This document shows positions 45,780-55,546 of a DNA stretch of 64,000 bases, one piece after another. The DNA comes from Mesotoga infera. GTDB lineage: Bacteria; Thermotogota; Thermotogae; Petrotogales; Kosmotogaceae. Positions within the stretch are counted from its first letter, which is position 1; each line of letters starts with the position of its first letter. Made by a program: the position numbers and the translations under genes. The notes under the pieces are model-generated. The model worked only from the letters and a program-made list of their open reading frames with translations, searched no databases and was not told the origin of the DNA. The stretch lies in the NCBI RefSeq assembly GCF_900157305.1, contig NZ_LS974202.1, positions 744,001-808,000 of the forward strand. Reading direction: 5' to 3'.

Positions 45780-47176
45780 TTACCTCGTCTTCAGCTTCGG
45801 GTTCAGTATCTTGTCCATCGCGAACCCTACAAACGCAAAGGTCATTCCCATAAGCGCTATCGCCAGCCCCGGCGGTACTACCCACCACCACATGCCGCTC
45901 AGCATGGCTCCGCCGCTGTGGGCATCCTGCAGTATCTGACCCCAGGTGACTATGGTTGGATCGCCCAACCCCAGGAGACTCAAAGTCGCCTCTACGACGA
46001 TGGCGCCGGGTACATAGAGGGCCATGGAGGCGAAGGCGTAAGGAATGAGGAGCGGAACCATGTGTTTGAAGATGATTCTGGCGTTCGAAGCGCCCAGTGC
46101 TCTGGATGCCTCTATGTACGTCTCTTCCTTTATCTGCAATCCCATGCTCCTGACGGTCTTGACCGGCCCTACCCAGTAGAAGATACTCATTATGAGTATG
46201 ATCACCCATATGCTAGGGCTTGAAGACCGCGCTCCATGACTATTAGAACCGGCAGAAGTGGAACGCTTATGAATATCTCGAAGATCCTCTGCATTAAGGA
46301 GTCTTTCCAGCCTCCGAGGTACGCGCTCATGACCCCGTAGATCACGCCGATCGAGACCGATATGACCGCCGTGAGAAGCCCGATCAGCAGCGCCCATTTC
46401 ACTCCGGCCAGCACCCCGCTCCAGATATCCCTCTTCGAGTTGTCTGTACCCAGTATGCCCTGAACCCTCCCTGCTACCTTCATCGAAGTCGAATCTATCC
46501 GGTCGCTCTCTTTCTGAAGGATCATGGAGACGAGAATTCTGTACTCCCCTTTCAGGGGATCGGGCGTGAAGGGAACGGAGTTCTCGATTTTCGAGAAAAT
46601 TATATCGGTGGTTTTCAGAGTCTGAGTTGTAACACCGTTCAGGGCATTCAATTTTTTCAAGAAGTTCAGAACATCGTTTTTGGAAGTTTTGTCGATTGCT
46701 ATGCGGAGTTCTTTGCCTTCTTGAATCTCCATGGGTTTTCTCATAAGGTCTATCTTCCGACCATCGGGTCTCTCTATTGACATTATCACAGTGACGTTCC
46801 CACTGCCTGAGGCCTTGAATATCAGGTCAGAGGGAGCCACATCGTACCGGTAATCGTACACGAAAGTCTCTTCAATTATCCTCACAGTTCCCGCATTTTT
46901 CTCATCTAGCCGTGATTCTTCAAGCTCTTGCGACACCGCGCGTTTCTTTGAAGTGAAGAGGTTGATCCACTCGGGAGCCGCGCTGGCCGGGTTGTCTTCC
47001 CAGTAAGTAATGTCTTTCCAGCGCGTGTTGGTTTCGGAAAAAGGTAATAGAATCGGTTCAAAGAAAAGTACGAACAGGAACAACCCGAGGAGGACCAATC
47101 CGATCAGCCCGGATTTAACTTTCCGAAACTCTTTCCAAAAATCTCTTATAGAATCCTTTATATCGGTCCACCTCAT
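45780..47176 (-). pseudogene. oppC: Oligopeptide ABC permease OppC, interrupted by two 1-base insertions
   Basis: The N-terminal part (ATG 47176, stop at 46202) has one membrane helix, a ~190-residue extracytoplasmic insertion, and the start of the permease core up to LLPVLIVM. The C-terminal part reads in another frame from SIWVIILIMSIFYWVGP to the stop at 45780 and holds the EAA loop (EASRALGASNARIIF). Removing one G at 46234/46235 and one T at 46215 (minus-strand bases) restores VMSAVFKPSIWV and one 465-codon frame. Either the gene is inactive or the assembly has two errors within about 20 bases. It overlaps oppB by four bases. Confidence 0.85.
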
Positions 47177-48213
47177 GCCTTACCACCAACCTTGATCCTG
47201 GGATCGAGAAGCCCGTATATGAGATCAAGAATGACCAGCCCGCCTATGTACAGCCCTGTAGTAACGGCGAGATTACCCATGAGTACCGGTACGTCGTTCT
47301 GCTGAAGGGCGAACCAGAAGAGGTTACCCATCCCCGGCCATGAGAAGATTCCCTCGAAGACTATGTTTCCGGAAACCGATGCCAGAAGCGCCAGAAGCGA
47401 CATCGTGACTATGGGAGGGGCGGCCGTTCTCATCGTGTGACCGTAGAGGATCTTGCGTTCGGGTATGCCTCTGGCTCTGGCCGCCATTATGTAGTCTTCC
47501 TGGAGGATTCCCAGGACTATGTTTCTGGTGAGGAAGGCCCTTCCCCAGAAGCCTAGAACGACCAGCGTGAGGACGGGAAGCGCTAGGTGGTAAATGAGAT
47601 CGAAGAAAAATGCGATCCCTTCCGGTGGAGGTGTCGAGTGAAAGTTACCCGAGGGGAATATCTTTACCGTATATGCGAAGAACATGATCAATATCATACC
47701 CAGCCACCACGAGGGCATGCCGAAGACGACCATTGTACCGACCGATGTACTCTTGTCGAGGACGCCACCGGCCTTTTGTGCTTTTTTTAGACCCAACCAG
47801 ACACCGATAACAATATCAACTAACATCGCCGTGCTGAACAGTAGGAGGGTTCGCGGGATTTTCTCAGAAACGATCGCCCAGACGTCTCTATCGCCCGCGG
47901 CCGAACGTATCGCCGTAGATTTTCCTAAATTCAAGGTCAGGGTGGACCAGGTTCGCCATATTATTCTTTCGAATATAGGTTTATCAAGCCTGTATTGAGA
48001 ATACTTCTCAAGGCGTCTGTTCTCTATAAAAGATTGTATCTGTTGTGTGCCTCTGCTGTCGAGTCCCATCATCTCGGCCCTTATTTCCTCTTCAATCTGG
48101 GCTCTCAATGTCTGTTCCATTACACTGTTGAAGAGCACCGAGAAGATGAAAACCAGGACTATGTAGATGAGGATTCCATAGAAGACCCTTTTAAGGATAT
48201 ACTTCCAGAACAT
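47173..48213 (-). CDS. oppB: Oligopeptide ABC transporter permease OppB
   Basis: About 346 residues with six membrane helices (first 8-30) and a ~90-residue extracytoplasmic insertion after helix 1. The EAA loop reads YIMAARARGIPERKILYGHTMR. An open frame extends to 48240, but that codon sits in the T-tract of the terminator hairpin at 48235-48257; ATG 48213 after GAGGTG is the real start. Confidence 0.9.
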   Translation of the reverse strand: MFWKYILKRVFYGILIYIVLVFIFSVLFNSVMEQTLRAQIEEEIRAEMMGLDSRGTQQIQSFIENRRLEKYSQYRLDKPIFERIIWRTWSTLTLNLGKSTAIRSAAGDRDVWAIVSEKIPRTLLLFSTAMLVDIVIGVWLGLKKAQKAGGVLDKSTSVGTMVVFGMPSWWLGMILIMFFAYTVKIFPSGNFHSTPPPEGIAFFFDLIYHLALPVLTLVVLGFWGRAFLTRNIVLGILQEDYIMAARARGIPERKILYGHTMRTAAPPIVTMSLLALLASVSGNIVFEGIFSWPGMGNLFWFALQQNDVPVLMGNLAVTTGLYIGGLVILDLIYGLLDPRIKVGGKA

Positions 48214-48226
48214 TTGCCACCTCAAC

Positions 48227-48257
48227 AATAAAAACGGCATCCCCGTTCGGGATGCCG
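48227..48257 (-). terminator. Intercistronic terminator between binding-protein and oppB genes
   Basis: Perfect nine-base arms CGGCATCCC and GGGATGCCG with loop CGTTC (plus-strand reading), followed on the minus strand by TTTTTATT. It should release part of the transcripts so that the binding protein is made in excess over the membrane components. Confidence 0.85.
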
Positions 48258-48267
48258 TCGTGTATTA

Positions 48268-50769
48268 TCAGTAGATTATGGTGGAAGTGACCGATGAAGC
48301 CGGCACAGCACCTTCCAGCGAAGCAATGGCGAGCACGTTGTAAGAACCGGCCTCGAGTCCTTCGAGCGATTCGGCCTTGATGACCGTCTCAAAGACGCCC
48401 TCTTCCTTCAGTTCGGCGTTGAAGTTGAGCTCCCCGTTCGGTGTGATGATCGTCACAACGACCGATCCTTTGGAGGCTTTGGAGACCTCTTCAGATGGAT
48501 ACGCGACTTCCGAAACGTTCACCAGAACGGTCGTGTCCATTCCCTTCATTATTATCGCTGGGATGTCTATGGAATCTATCGACAATCTCACGGTTCTCAG
48601 GTATTCCTTCCAGTAAGTGGATTCGTACGGGTACGAAGGATCCCTGAAGGCCCTACATTCAGCATAATTGGCCGTAGAATCGTATTTAGAAAGGTAGTAC
48701 GGTCCGTTGCTTATATAGGCGTGGCCGTACTTGTCGATGAAGTCTATGGCTGCCTGGTATCTGGTCTTCGCTTCTTCGGCAGTTATGAGTCCCTTCAGAG
48801 AGTTGGGAATATGCCCCTTATCTCTGAGTTCAACCAGTTTTGCCCTTATATCCTTGACATGGTTCGGTACCAGTACATCGACTTCTGTTATCGCAGAGTC
48901 GTTCCTGAAGGCATAAACTGTTCCGGAACTGCTCCCATTGGCGACGATTTCCGCGAGAGCTTCGTAAATTTCCCAGGAAACGATTACGAACGGCTGTCTG
49001 TGAACGCCGAGCGATGGAGCGCCCCACTGAGCGGTTCTGTCCACGCTGGCCGGGAAGTTGTAATTGAAGTAGGTGGTGATAGTGTTGTCGTCATTCACAA
49101 CCCAGCCAAGAATCGTATCTTGCCCGCTTCTCATATAGTTCTCATAGGATGCTTCGTAGTACTTGTCGTTTTCTCCGTCTTTGCTCATCCATTCGTCGGT
49201 GAATGCGTAAGCGTAGAGATAATCGTTCACGGTTATCGGCTGACCGTTGTGCATCTTTCCACCGAGCAGTGTGTACGTACCGGTCGACATCGCCTTCACG
49301 CCGGGACCGACTTCTTTCCACTGCTTTGTTGCACTGTCGAACCTTATGGCGTTTTCCGGAACGTCGATCGTCCCTACCACGATACCCTCGGCATTTCTTT
49401 CGACTTTCGTGATTATGTCTTCTGCTTTCCAGCTCACTCTGTATGGAGTATGGATCGCAGAGGCCGGGCTTTCGAAAGAACTCGGATCGGAGAGGATCGT
49501 GACTACGTTGGAAGTGTAAGTGTCGCTCATTCCGTCAGGACCGATCGGATCCCAGGAAGACATGAACAGAGAACCTATCGAGGAGAACTGTGTGACGAAG
49601 AGAACCCTATCCTGAGTAAGAGCGGTTTTAAGAGACCAGTCGTTAAGACCGTCGCCAAGACCGTAGGCGAATCTGTCGACCATTCTCGCTTTGTTGGCGG
49701 TGAAGTAGGCTTCCTGATAACAGACGTAAAGTCTTACGGCGTCTTTGAGACCCATCTCGACGGCTGTGAGGGAGAGATCCCAGTACTCCTCTTCTGTGAG
49801 GAAGTTGCCTGTATAAGCCTTTTCTATGAGGTCGTCTAGTTCGAAGTTGCTGAAATTCCAGAAATCGGCGTTTCCACGTCCGGGCATATAAGTTCCACCG
49901 GTGGAGTACATCTGTCTGGCTATGTGTTCCCAGAAGGCTCTCGTCGCGCCGGCCGACCATGCTTCGGTGTAGAGGTTCCACTGCATTTCGGCTGGATCTG
50001 TTCCGTAAACAGTGTTGCTAGCCTTTGTTCTTTCCCAGACAAGTCTTTCCACGGTAATTCCGGCCTTTTCAAGCTGCAGGGCGACGTATTCGCCAAGTTT
50101 GACCCTGACGTTGGGGTCGTCGGCCCTTATAACGAATTTCACAAGTACCGGCTCGTTGTCGAAGTACCACTTTCCATCTTTCCGGGTCAGTCTTCCCTGG
50201 TTCTCGGAAAGCTTCGAGGCATTCTCAAGAGCCTTGACGATGGCTTCCAGAGCCCTCGATTCGTTTCCCTCGAAACTTAATCCGAGCTTATTGGCTACCA
50301 GACCGTACCTGTAAGTGCCGGGTTGTCCTGGTGTAGCCATCGAGATCATTGGACCACCGGCTCCGCCGAGGATCTCGTCGACTATGTACTGTCTGTTGAT
50401 CAGATCGTTGAGAGCGAATCTGATCTCGTTGATGGCCATAACGTTGAAGAAATCCTTACCCGCGATGTTAGCGAAGTAAGGGGCCTTGTTTGGGTACGGA
50501 TTGATGAACAGGGAGTAGGTCAGCGAGGGAACGGCGTAGATATCGAGCTTCTCGCGTGTAGCCTGATCCATACCCATAAGCGTCGGAGCCGAGACGCCTT
50601 CCATGAAGATGTCCGTCAAGCCTTCGGAAACGTCCTTGAGGCCGAGTTCCTGAGACATCTTCACATTGAAGTAAATGATGTCGGCGATGGCACCTTTCTC
50701 GACGGCCAACAGCAGACCACCGAACGTCAAGGCGCTTGCAAGTAACAGTACCAGAAATTTCTTACTCAA
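48268..50769 (-). CDS. oppA: Oligopeptide ABC transporter substrate-binding protein (833 aa, oversized)
   Basis: 833 residues, longer than the usual 500-650 for SBP_bac_5 proteins. A signal peptide (MSKKFLVLLLASALTFGG) is followed by the binding domain; GLNDWSLKTAL and later YLYAYAFTDEWM-type segments fit peptide-binding proteins. The last ~90 residues (from about SIDIPAIIMKGMDTTVLVNV) form a beta-rich Ig-like tail. TTG start with GGGGGCG upstream. A terminator follows and the rest of the opp operon comes next. The ligand may be a peptide or an oligosaccharide, since Thermotogae use this family for both. Confidence 0.87.
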   Translation of the reverse strand: MSKKFLVLLLASALTFGGLLLAVEKGAIADIIYFNVKMSQELGLKDVSEGLTDIFMEGVSAPTLMGMDQATREKLDIYAVPSLTYSLFINPYPNKAPYFANIAGKDFFNVMAINEIRFALNDLINRQYIVDEILGGAGGPMISMATPGQPGTYRYGLVANKLGLSFEGNESRALEAIVKALENASKLSENQGRLTRKDGKWYFDNEPVLVKFVIRADDPNVRVKLGEYVALQLEKAGITVERLVWERTKASNTVYGTDPAEMQWNLYTEAWSAGATRAFWEHIARQMYSTGGTYMPGRGNADFWNFSNFELDDLIEKAYTGNFLTEEEYWDLSLTAVEMGLKDAVRLYVCYQEAYFTANKARMVDRFAYGLGDGLNDWSLKTALTQDRVLFVTQFSSIGSLFMSSWDPIGPDGMSDTYTSNVVTILSDPSSFESPASAIHTPYRVSWKAEDIITKVERNAEGIVVGTIDVPENAIRFDSATKQWKEVGPGVKAMSTGTYTLLGGKMHNGQPITVNDYLYAYAFTDEWMSKDGENDKYYEASYENYMRSGQDTILGWVVNDDNTITTYFNYNFPASVDRTAQWGAPSLGVHRQPFVIVSWEIYEALAEIVANGSSSGTVYAFRNDSAITEVDVLVPNHVKDIRAKLVELRDKGHIPNSLKGLITAEEAKTRYQAAIDFIDKYGHAYISNGPYYLSKYDSTANYAECRAFRDPSYPYESTYWKEYLRTVRLSIDSIDIPAIIMKGMDTTVLVNVSEVAYPSEEVSKASKGSVVVTIITPNGELNFNAELKEEGVFETVIKAESLEGLEAGSYNVLAIASLEGAVPASSVTSTIIY

Positions 50770-51257
50770 TTTGTTTCGCCCCCTTTTGCAGTTGGTTCTG
50801 TGTTCGTTCCACAGAACGTCTTAAATCGTGTTGATTTATTAAAAATAATTCTGATCACGAATTAGTTTTATCAATATTGACCTGCACTATTTGGGAATTA
50901 TTTCTTTATCCCAAAATTATTTCCCCATTTCCGGGCATATACCAAATTAATATGAAGTTTATCACAATAATTCGAAGTAAGTCAAGCAAATAAATAAAGT
51001 ATATCCCGATATACTTTTCAATTATTTTGATTACGCCTTCATTAGATTCGTAATTATGGCTATTTAGGAAGTAATATCAGGGTTTTTTTGGAAATTTCCG
51101 TGCTTATAGAACAATAGCTTCAATTTGCTTTTGTATGATTCATATTTTTTCTTTATTGTCCGCATGAATGTGAAAAATTTATTTGCCGTCCATGTGTTCC
51201 CGGCCAAAAACTGGTTCTTTTTTCTAGAAGTCGTTCAGTGCCTTACCAAAGAACGCT
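50770..51257. promoter_or_regulatory. AT-rich regulatory region upstream of the binding-protein gene
   Basis: No gene seen. Palindromes: GTTCTGTG (50795-50802) with CACAGAAC (50810-50817) in the leader, and a 10-base perfect dyad AAAGTATATC/GATATACTTT with a two-base centre at 50996-51017. A direct repeat AATTATTTC occurs at 50896 and 50915. A possible minus-strand promoter is TTGATA with AATTAT at 18 bases, around 50848-50877. The dyads are candidate operators for control of the transporter. Confidence 0.5.
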
Positions 51258-51297
51258 AAAAAAAAAGAAGCGACCGGGTTTCACTTCCGGTCGCTTC
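51258..51297 (-). terminator. Intrinsic terminator of the amino-acid transport/catabolic cluster
   Basis: Perfect 11-base arms GAAGCGACCGG (51267-51277) and CCGGTCGCTTC (51287-51297); on the minus strand a run of nine T follows. It lies about 35 bases after the DHDPS-family gene. Confidence 0.9.
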
Positions 51298-51333
51298 CAG
51301 TTTTATTATTCTTGAGAAAATCGGGCTGAAAGG

Positions 51334-52239
51334 TTAGAACTGTATTCCAACCTCGGCCATAACTTTGAACAATTCGCGGTCGAGACCCTCTATCTCTTCT
51401 CTCGTGGAAAGCTTTAGAGGCATCCTCACTCCGCCCATTCTCAAACCCCTCTTCTCAAGAACGGCTTTCATGTAAGGTATGTTGGCGCCGTTTCCAATGG
51501 CCATCGTGAGTTTGGTGAGGGATTTCTGCGCTTTGAAGGCCTCATCGTATTTGCCGGCCCTTACCGCATCACGAACTTTGACGAAGAACTCCGGAAAGAC
51601 TGCTCCCGGACCGGATACGCAGGCTTTCCCTCCGTTCATTAGAACGGCCGAATAGGCAGCATCGCAACCGACGACCGTGTTGAACGTACCGGGGAGATTC
51701 TGGATCACTGACAATGCGTACACGAAGTCACCGCTGCTGTCCTTCACACCGACGACCCAGGGATGCTTCTGGTGAAGCCTCTTCAACACATCGACGCTTA
51801 TCCAGTTTTTTGTGAGCGACGGTATGTTGTATATGTAGAGCGGATACTCCCCCATCTCCGTGGCGATGGCATCGTAGAAGGCGAAGAGCTCATCTTGACT
51901 GTGTTTGAAAAAGAATGGAGTCACAACGGCGGCAGCGTGAGCGCCACAGGCTTTGGAATGCTTAAGGAGGTCGATAATATCCTCGAAAACCGCCGCGCCG
52001 CAGTGGGATATTATAGTCACTCTATCGTCGTTGGCCTTTATGAAAGCCTCGAGCGCCTTCTTCCTTTCCGAAACGCAGAGAGAGGTTCCCTCGCCCGTGG
52101 TGCCAAGCACGAACATACCGTTCACGCCCTTCTCCACGAGAAAATCCACATAATTGGATATCGCACCGTACTCTATTTTCATTCCATCGGCCGACATTGG
52201 AGTCAGTGGAGCGACACCTACACCTTCTAAAAGTCTCAT
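51334..52239 (-). CDS. DHDPS/N-acetylneuraminate lyase family aldolase
   Basis: 301 residues, class I aldolase TIM barrel. GTTGEGTSL binds the keto-acid carboxylate, Tyr in YIYNIP and the Schiff-base Lys in GVKDSSGD (near 164) are in place. Because it sits in a catabolic-looking, IclR-linked cluster and overlaps an aminotransferase gene by four bases, it may act on a keto acid produced by that enzyme rather than in lysine synthesis. Product assignment beyond family level is not possible. GGAGG lies upstream of the ATG. Confidence 0.85.
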   Translation of the reverse strand: MRLLEGVGVAPLTPMSADGMKIEYGAISNYVDFLVEKGVNGMFVLGTTGEGTSLCVSERKKALEAFIKANDDRVTIISHCGAAVFEDIIDLLKHSKACGAHAAAVVTPFFFKHSQDELFAFYDAIATEMGEYPLYIYNIPSLTKNWISVDVLKRLHQKHPWVVGVKDSSGDFVYALSVIQNLPGTFNTVVGCDAAYSAVLMNGGKACVSGPGAVFPEFFVKVRDAVRAGKYDEAFKAQKSLTKLTMAIGNGANIPYMKAVLEKRGLRMGGVRMPLKLSTREEIEGLDRELFKVMAEVGIQF

Positions 52240-53405
52240 CGCAATAATCCTCCTTCTGCCAGCCTCCGGGCCGCCTCTTCCATGAGAGATGTTTCCTGCA
52301 CCAGCCCCATTCTCACCCTGTGACTCCCATTGAGCCCGTACGCCGTTCCCGGCACAACTAGAATTCCGTATTCTTTGTATAATTTCTCGGTGAAGAACCA
52401 GGGATCTACGCCTTCAGGGGTTTCCACCCAGGTGTACATGGCACCTTGCGGTGGAGAGAATCTCAGACCTATATCGCTCAGTCCATGAACGAGTGCGTCG
52501 CGTCTTTGCTGATACATACCGCTCAGTTCTCTGTAAAAAGAATCGGGCGTCTCTTTCAAAGCCGTTACGGCCGCTTGTTGTATCGGATAGAAGACGTTAG
52601 AGTCGATTTTTGATTTATAAAGTTTTACCGCATCTACCAGCCTCTTGTCACCGACGATGGCGCCTACCCTCCAGCCGGCCATGTTGTAGGTCTTCGAAAA
52701 GGCGAAGTATTCGAATCCCAGTTCCAGGCCGGGACGGGCTTGCAGATAACTGTGGACCGTCAATCCGTCGAAGGCTATCTCCGAGTACGCCAGATCGCTC
52801 ATCACGGCGAAGTCGTAGCGTGAGGCAATTTCCGAGAGACTCTTATAGAAATCCAGGCCGACGATTCTGCCCGTTGGGTTCGATGGGTAGTTCACGATGA
52901 CGATCTTCGGCCCGTGAAGTCTGGCCTTGTGTTCGATCTCGCTCAGAACCTCGTCCGCCTCGGCATCGCTGTTGTAGGTCAACAACTTGCCTCCGGTGAA
53001 AAGAACGGCCTCGAAGTAGGTCGGATAGCCGGGATCGGGTACCATGACGACGTCTCCCGCATTGACCAGCGAGTGCAGTGCGTTGAATATGGCCTCCTTT
53101 ATACCCACGGTGATGAGTACGTTGTCTTTGGGGTCTATCTCGACTCCAAAGCGTTTGCCATACCAGTAAGCCACCGCTTCGCAGAGCTCGGGAGCGCCGT
53201 GTTGGGGCGGATACGTATGATAAGCCGGATTGTCGAGATGCGTCTTCATGGCCTCGATTATCCAGGCGGGCGTGGGTCTGTTCGGAGCACCGATAGAAAG
53301 GTTGATCATGGGGTATTTGGATGGCTGTGTTTTCAACTTGTTTATGAAACCAAAAGCATCCGGCCTGAAGAACTCAAGCTTTGAGCACTCCAGTTGGTAT
53401 CTCAT
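52236..53405 (-). CDS. PLP-dependent aminotransferase, class I/II
   Basis: 389 residues of fold type I, similar in layout to LL-diaminopimelate or aspartate-type aminotransferases. INLSIGAPNRPTP is near the N-terminus, NYPSNPTGR contains the conserved Asn, and the PLP Lys is in FAFSKTYNMAGWRVG (near 240); the C-terminal SHRVRMGLV carries the substrate-carboxylate Arg. It overlaps both neighbours by four bases, in line with a transport-plus-degradation operon for an amino acid. Confidence 0.88.
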   Translation of the reverse strand: MRYQLECSKLEFFRPDAFGFINKLKTQPSKYPMINLSIGAPNRPTPAWIIEAMKTHLDNPAYHTYPPQHGAPELCEAVAYWYGKRFGVEIDPKDNVLITVGIKEAIFNALHSLVNAGDVVMVPDPGYPTYFEAVLFTGGKLLTYNSDAEADEVLSEIEHKARLHGPKIVIVNYPSNPTGRIVGLDFYKSLSEIASRYDFAVMSDLAYSEIAFDGLTVHSYLQARPGLELGFEYFAFSKTYNMAGWRVGAIVGDKRLVDAVKLYKSKIDSNVFYPIQQAAVTALKETPDSFYRELSGMYQQRRDALVHGLSDIGLRFSPPQGAMYTWVETPEGVDPWFFTEKLYKEYGILVVPGTAYGLNGSHRVRMGLVQETSLMEEAARRLAEGGLLR

Positions 53406-54049
53406 CTGTTATTACCTCCCTCGAGTTTTTTCGAAACGATTATCAACGGATAGCATACGAGTATGAAGAAAGCCGATACGATAGAGAAAGCTATGAACGG
53501 ATTCAACGTGAGCTGCATGATCTGACGGGACGTCCTGACTATCTCCACCATCCCTACCAGCGAGACGATAGACGTGTCCTTTATCGTCATAACTATCTGA
53601 CCGACAATCGAGGGCATCGTCGTCTTGATTATCTGCGGCAGTATTATGAGAGTCACTTTCTGAAAGTAGCTCATGCCTAGCGCTTCGGCAGCTTCGAACT
53701 GCCCTTTGTCCATAGCTACAAGGCCGCTTCTGAAAACCTCGGAGAGGTAAGCGGTCGCCGTTATAGAAAGAACCACGATTCCTGTTTGGAAGGCTCCCAG
53801 TTCGATTCCGACATATGGCAGTGCGAAGTAAATGGCGTAAACGATTATCAGGAAGGGAGAGCCTCTGACTATCTCGACCAGTACGGCCAGGACTTGCGAT
53901 AATACGGGTATTCTGTGAAACCTCACAAAGGCTATCACTATTCCCAGCACTATTCCTATGGCGAGAACGAAGGGCAGAAAGGCCAGGTTACTCAAAAAGG
54001 CTATGCCTAGCCTATAAACCTGCTGTATGAGCGATATATCCTGCATCAT
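53402..54049 (-). CDS. Polar amino-acid ABC transporter permease
   Basis: 215 residues of the HisM/GlnP family: four to five membrane helices and the EAA loop EAAEALGMSYFQKVTLIILPQ. It forms the membrane channel with the permease encoded just upstream, sharing a four-base overlap with it and with the aminotransferase gene. Confidence 0.92.
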   Translation of the reverse strand: MMQDISLIQQVYRLGIAFLSNLAFLPFVLAIGIVLGIVIAFVRFHRIPVLSQVLAVLVEIVRGSPFLIIVYAIYFALPYVGIELGAFQTGIVVLSITATAYLSEVFRSGLVAMDKGQFEAAEALGMSYFQKVTLIILPQIIKTTMPSIVGQIVMTIKDTSIVSLVGMVEIVRTSRQIMQLTLNPFIAFSIVSAFFILVCYPLIIVSKKLEGGNNR

Positions 54050-54735
54050 ACCACCTTCCCGAAGCCGAACCAGCGCCTCGCGCTACGTGCTGGTTCTTTC
54101 TTGCCGCCGATAAGATGGCTCAAGAGCGCTAGTATAAGATAAATACCGAAGTACATTAGCATCGGTATCCCGAAAGACTCGAAGGGCATATAAGTTCTCG
54201 CCGCTATCTTCCTGGCCGTGTATGTGAGTTCCGGTATCACGAGGACCGCGGCCAGACTTGTATCCTTTATGAGATAAGAGAATTGACTTATCAACGGTGG
54301 TAGTATCTTCTTGAACACCTGGGGAAGGATTATCAACCTCATGGTTTGAAACCACGAAAGCCCCAGCGCCCTCGAAGCTTCAGACTGTCCTTTGTCCATT
54401 GAAGTCAGGCCACCCCTCACTATCTCGGATATGTACGCCCCGCTGTTGAGAGAGAATGCTATGATCGCGCTCTGAAACGAGGTCAACATGATACCGGTTA
54501 TGGGAAGCCCGTAATGCACAAAATAGAGCTGAACGAGCAAAGGGGTGGATCTTATAAAACCCGTGTAAATCCCTACGGGGATAATTGCCAGCTTCGATTT
54601 CATCGTCGATATTATTCCTACGACGGTTCCGATTATCAAAGCAAAAACGCCGCTGAGTGCGGCTACCTTGAGAGTCTCAAACAACGCTTCGAAAAAATCC
54701 GGCAGATACTGTGATATCATTCTCATATCAAGCAC
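54046..54735 (-). CDS. Polar amino-acid ABC transporter permease
   Basis: 229 residues of the HisQ/GlnP family. The EAA loop reads SEASRALGLSWFQTMRLIILPQ. RSTPLLVQLYFVHYGLP is the conserved N-terminal block. Paralogous to the adjacent permease; the two probably form a heterodimer. Confidence 0.92.
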   Translation of the reverse strand: MLDMRMISQYLPDFFEALFETLKVAALSGVFALIIGTVVGIISTMKSKLAIIPVGIYTGFIRSTPLLVQLYFVHYGLPITGIMLTSFQSAIIAFSLNSGAYISEIVRGGLTSMDKGQSEASRALGLSWFQTMRLIILPQVFKKILPPLISQFSYLIKDTSLAAVLVIPELTYTARKIAARTYMPFESFGIPMLMYFGIYLILALLSHLIGGKKEPARSARRWFGFGKVV

Positions 54736-54743
54736 GGTATCAC

Positions 54744-55475
54744 CTACAGTATCTTGCTCAGGAATTCTTTGGTCCTTTCACTCCTGGGGTTTGTGAAGAA
54801 CTCGTTCTTCGGTGTCAGTTCGATTATCTTTCCGTCGTCGAGAAAACCTACTTTGTTGGCCACTTCTCTTGCAAAGCCCATCTCGTGGCTGACTATTATC
54901 ATAGTCATGCCGCCGAGCGCCAGCTTTATCATGACATCGAGAACTTCCTTTATCATCTCCGGGTCGAGAGCAGAAGTGGGTTCATCGAAAAGCATCAGTT
55001 TTGGATCCATGGCGAGAGCTCTTGCGATCGCCACTCTCTGTTTTTGACCGCCGGATAGTTGTCCCGGATACGCATCGTATTTAGCTGAAAGACCTACCTG
55101 GTCAAGTAAGCTCTTCGCCTTTTCGTAAGCTTGATCTTTCGGCATCTTTTTGACATGTATAGGTGCAAGAGCGACGTTGTCCATCACCGAAATGTGAGGA
55201 AAGAGATTGAAGTGTTGAAAGACCATGCCGGAGTTCTTCCTGACATAGCTGAGATTGGCGCGACTGGATTTGATGTCCTTTCCAAGTACCTCGATCGTTC
55301 CCTCGTGATAATGCTCGAGCATGTTTATGCATCTGAGCAGCGTACTCTTGCCCGCACCGCTCGGACCGCAGAGAACCAGCACGTCGCTTTCGTAAACATC
55401 GAGATCTATGTTTTTCAGCACATGGAGTTTTCCGAATGATTTATGTAAGCCTCTTATCCTTACAACACGTTCCAT
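54744..55475 (-). CDS. Polar amino-acid ABC transporter ATP-binding protein (GlnQ-like)
   Basis: 243 residues. Walker A GPSGAGKST, signature LSGGQKQRVAIARALAM, Walker B LMLFDEPTSALDPEM: all canonical for the GlnQ/HisP group. AAGGGG precedes the ATG. It lies between the binding-protein gene and the two permease genes. Confidence 0.94.
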   Translation of the reverse strand: MERVVRIRGLHKSFGKLHVLKNIDLDVYESDVLVLCGPSGAGKSTLLRCINMLEHYHEGTIEVLGKDIKSSRANLSYVRKNSGMVFQHFNLFPHISVMDNVALAPIHVKKMPKDQAYEKAKSLLDQVGLSAKYDAYPGQLSGGQKQRVAIARALAMDPKLMLFDEPTSALDPEMIKEVLDVMIKLALGGMTMIIVSHEMGFAREVANKVGFLDDGKIIELTPKNEFFTNPRSERTKEFLSKIL

Positions 55476-55499
55476 AGAATTCCCCTTTCAATTCCTGAA

Positions 55500-55525
55500 G
55501 TGGGATGGGGAAGGCCCCATCCCAC
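55500..55525 (-). terminator. Strong intercistronic hairpin after the binding-protein gene
   Basis: Perfect 11-base arms GTGGGATGGGG and CCCCATCCCAC around AAGG, without a T-run. Lacking the T-run, it more likely stabilises the 3' end of the binding-protein message or pauses polymerase than terminates fully. Confidence 0.65.
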
Positions 55526-55546
55526 AGAATAATGTTTGCAGAACGC

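Noticed and set aside
44806-46209. 467-residue frame containing OppD with a long N-terminal extension
   Set aside because: The first ~145 residues are a shadow of oppC in another frame; OppD begins at the ATG at 45774.
46202-46237. Programmed ribosomal frameshift in oppC
   Set aside because: No slippery heptamer or stimulatory structure is visible, and two separate shifts would be needed; mutation or sequencing error is simpler.
50770-51333. Possible tRNA or small RNA gene in the AT-rich region
   Set aside because: No cloverleaf or conserved T-loop was found; the structures present are simple dyads and a terminator.
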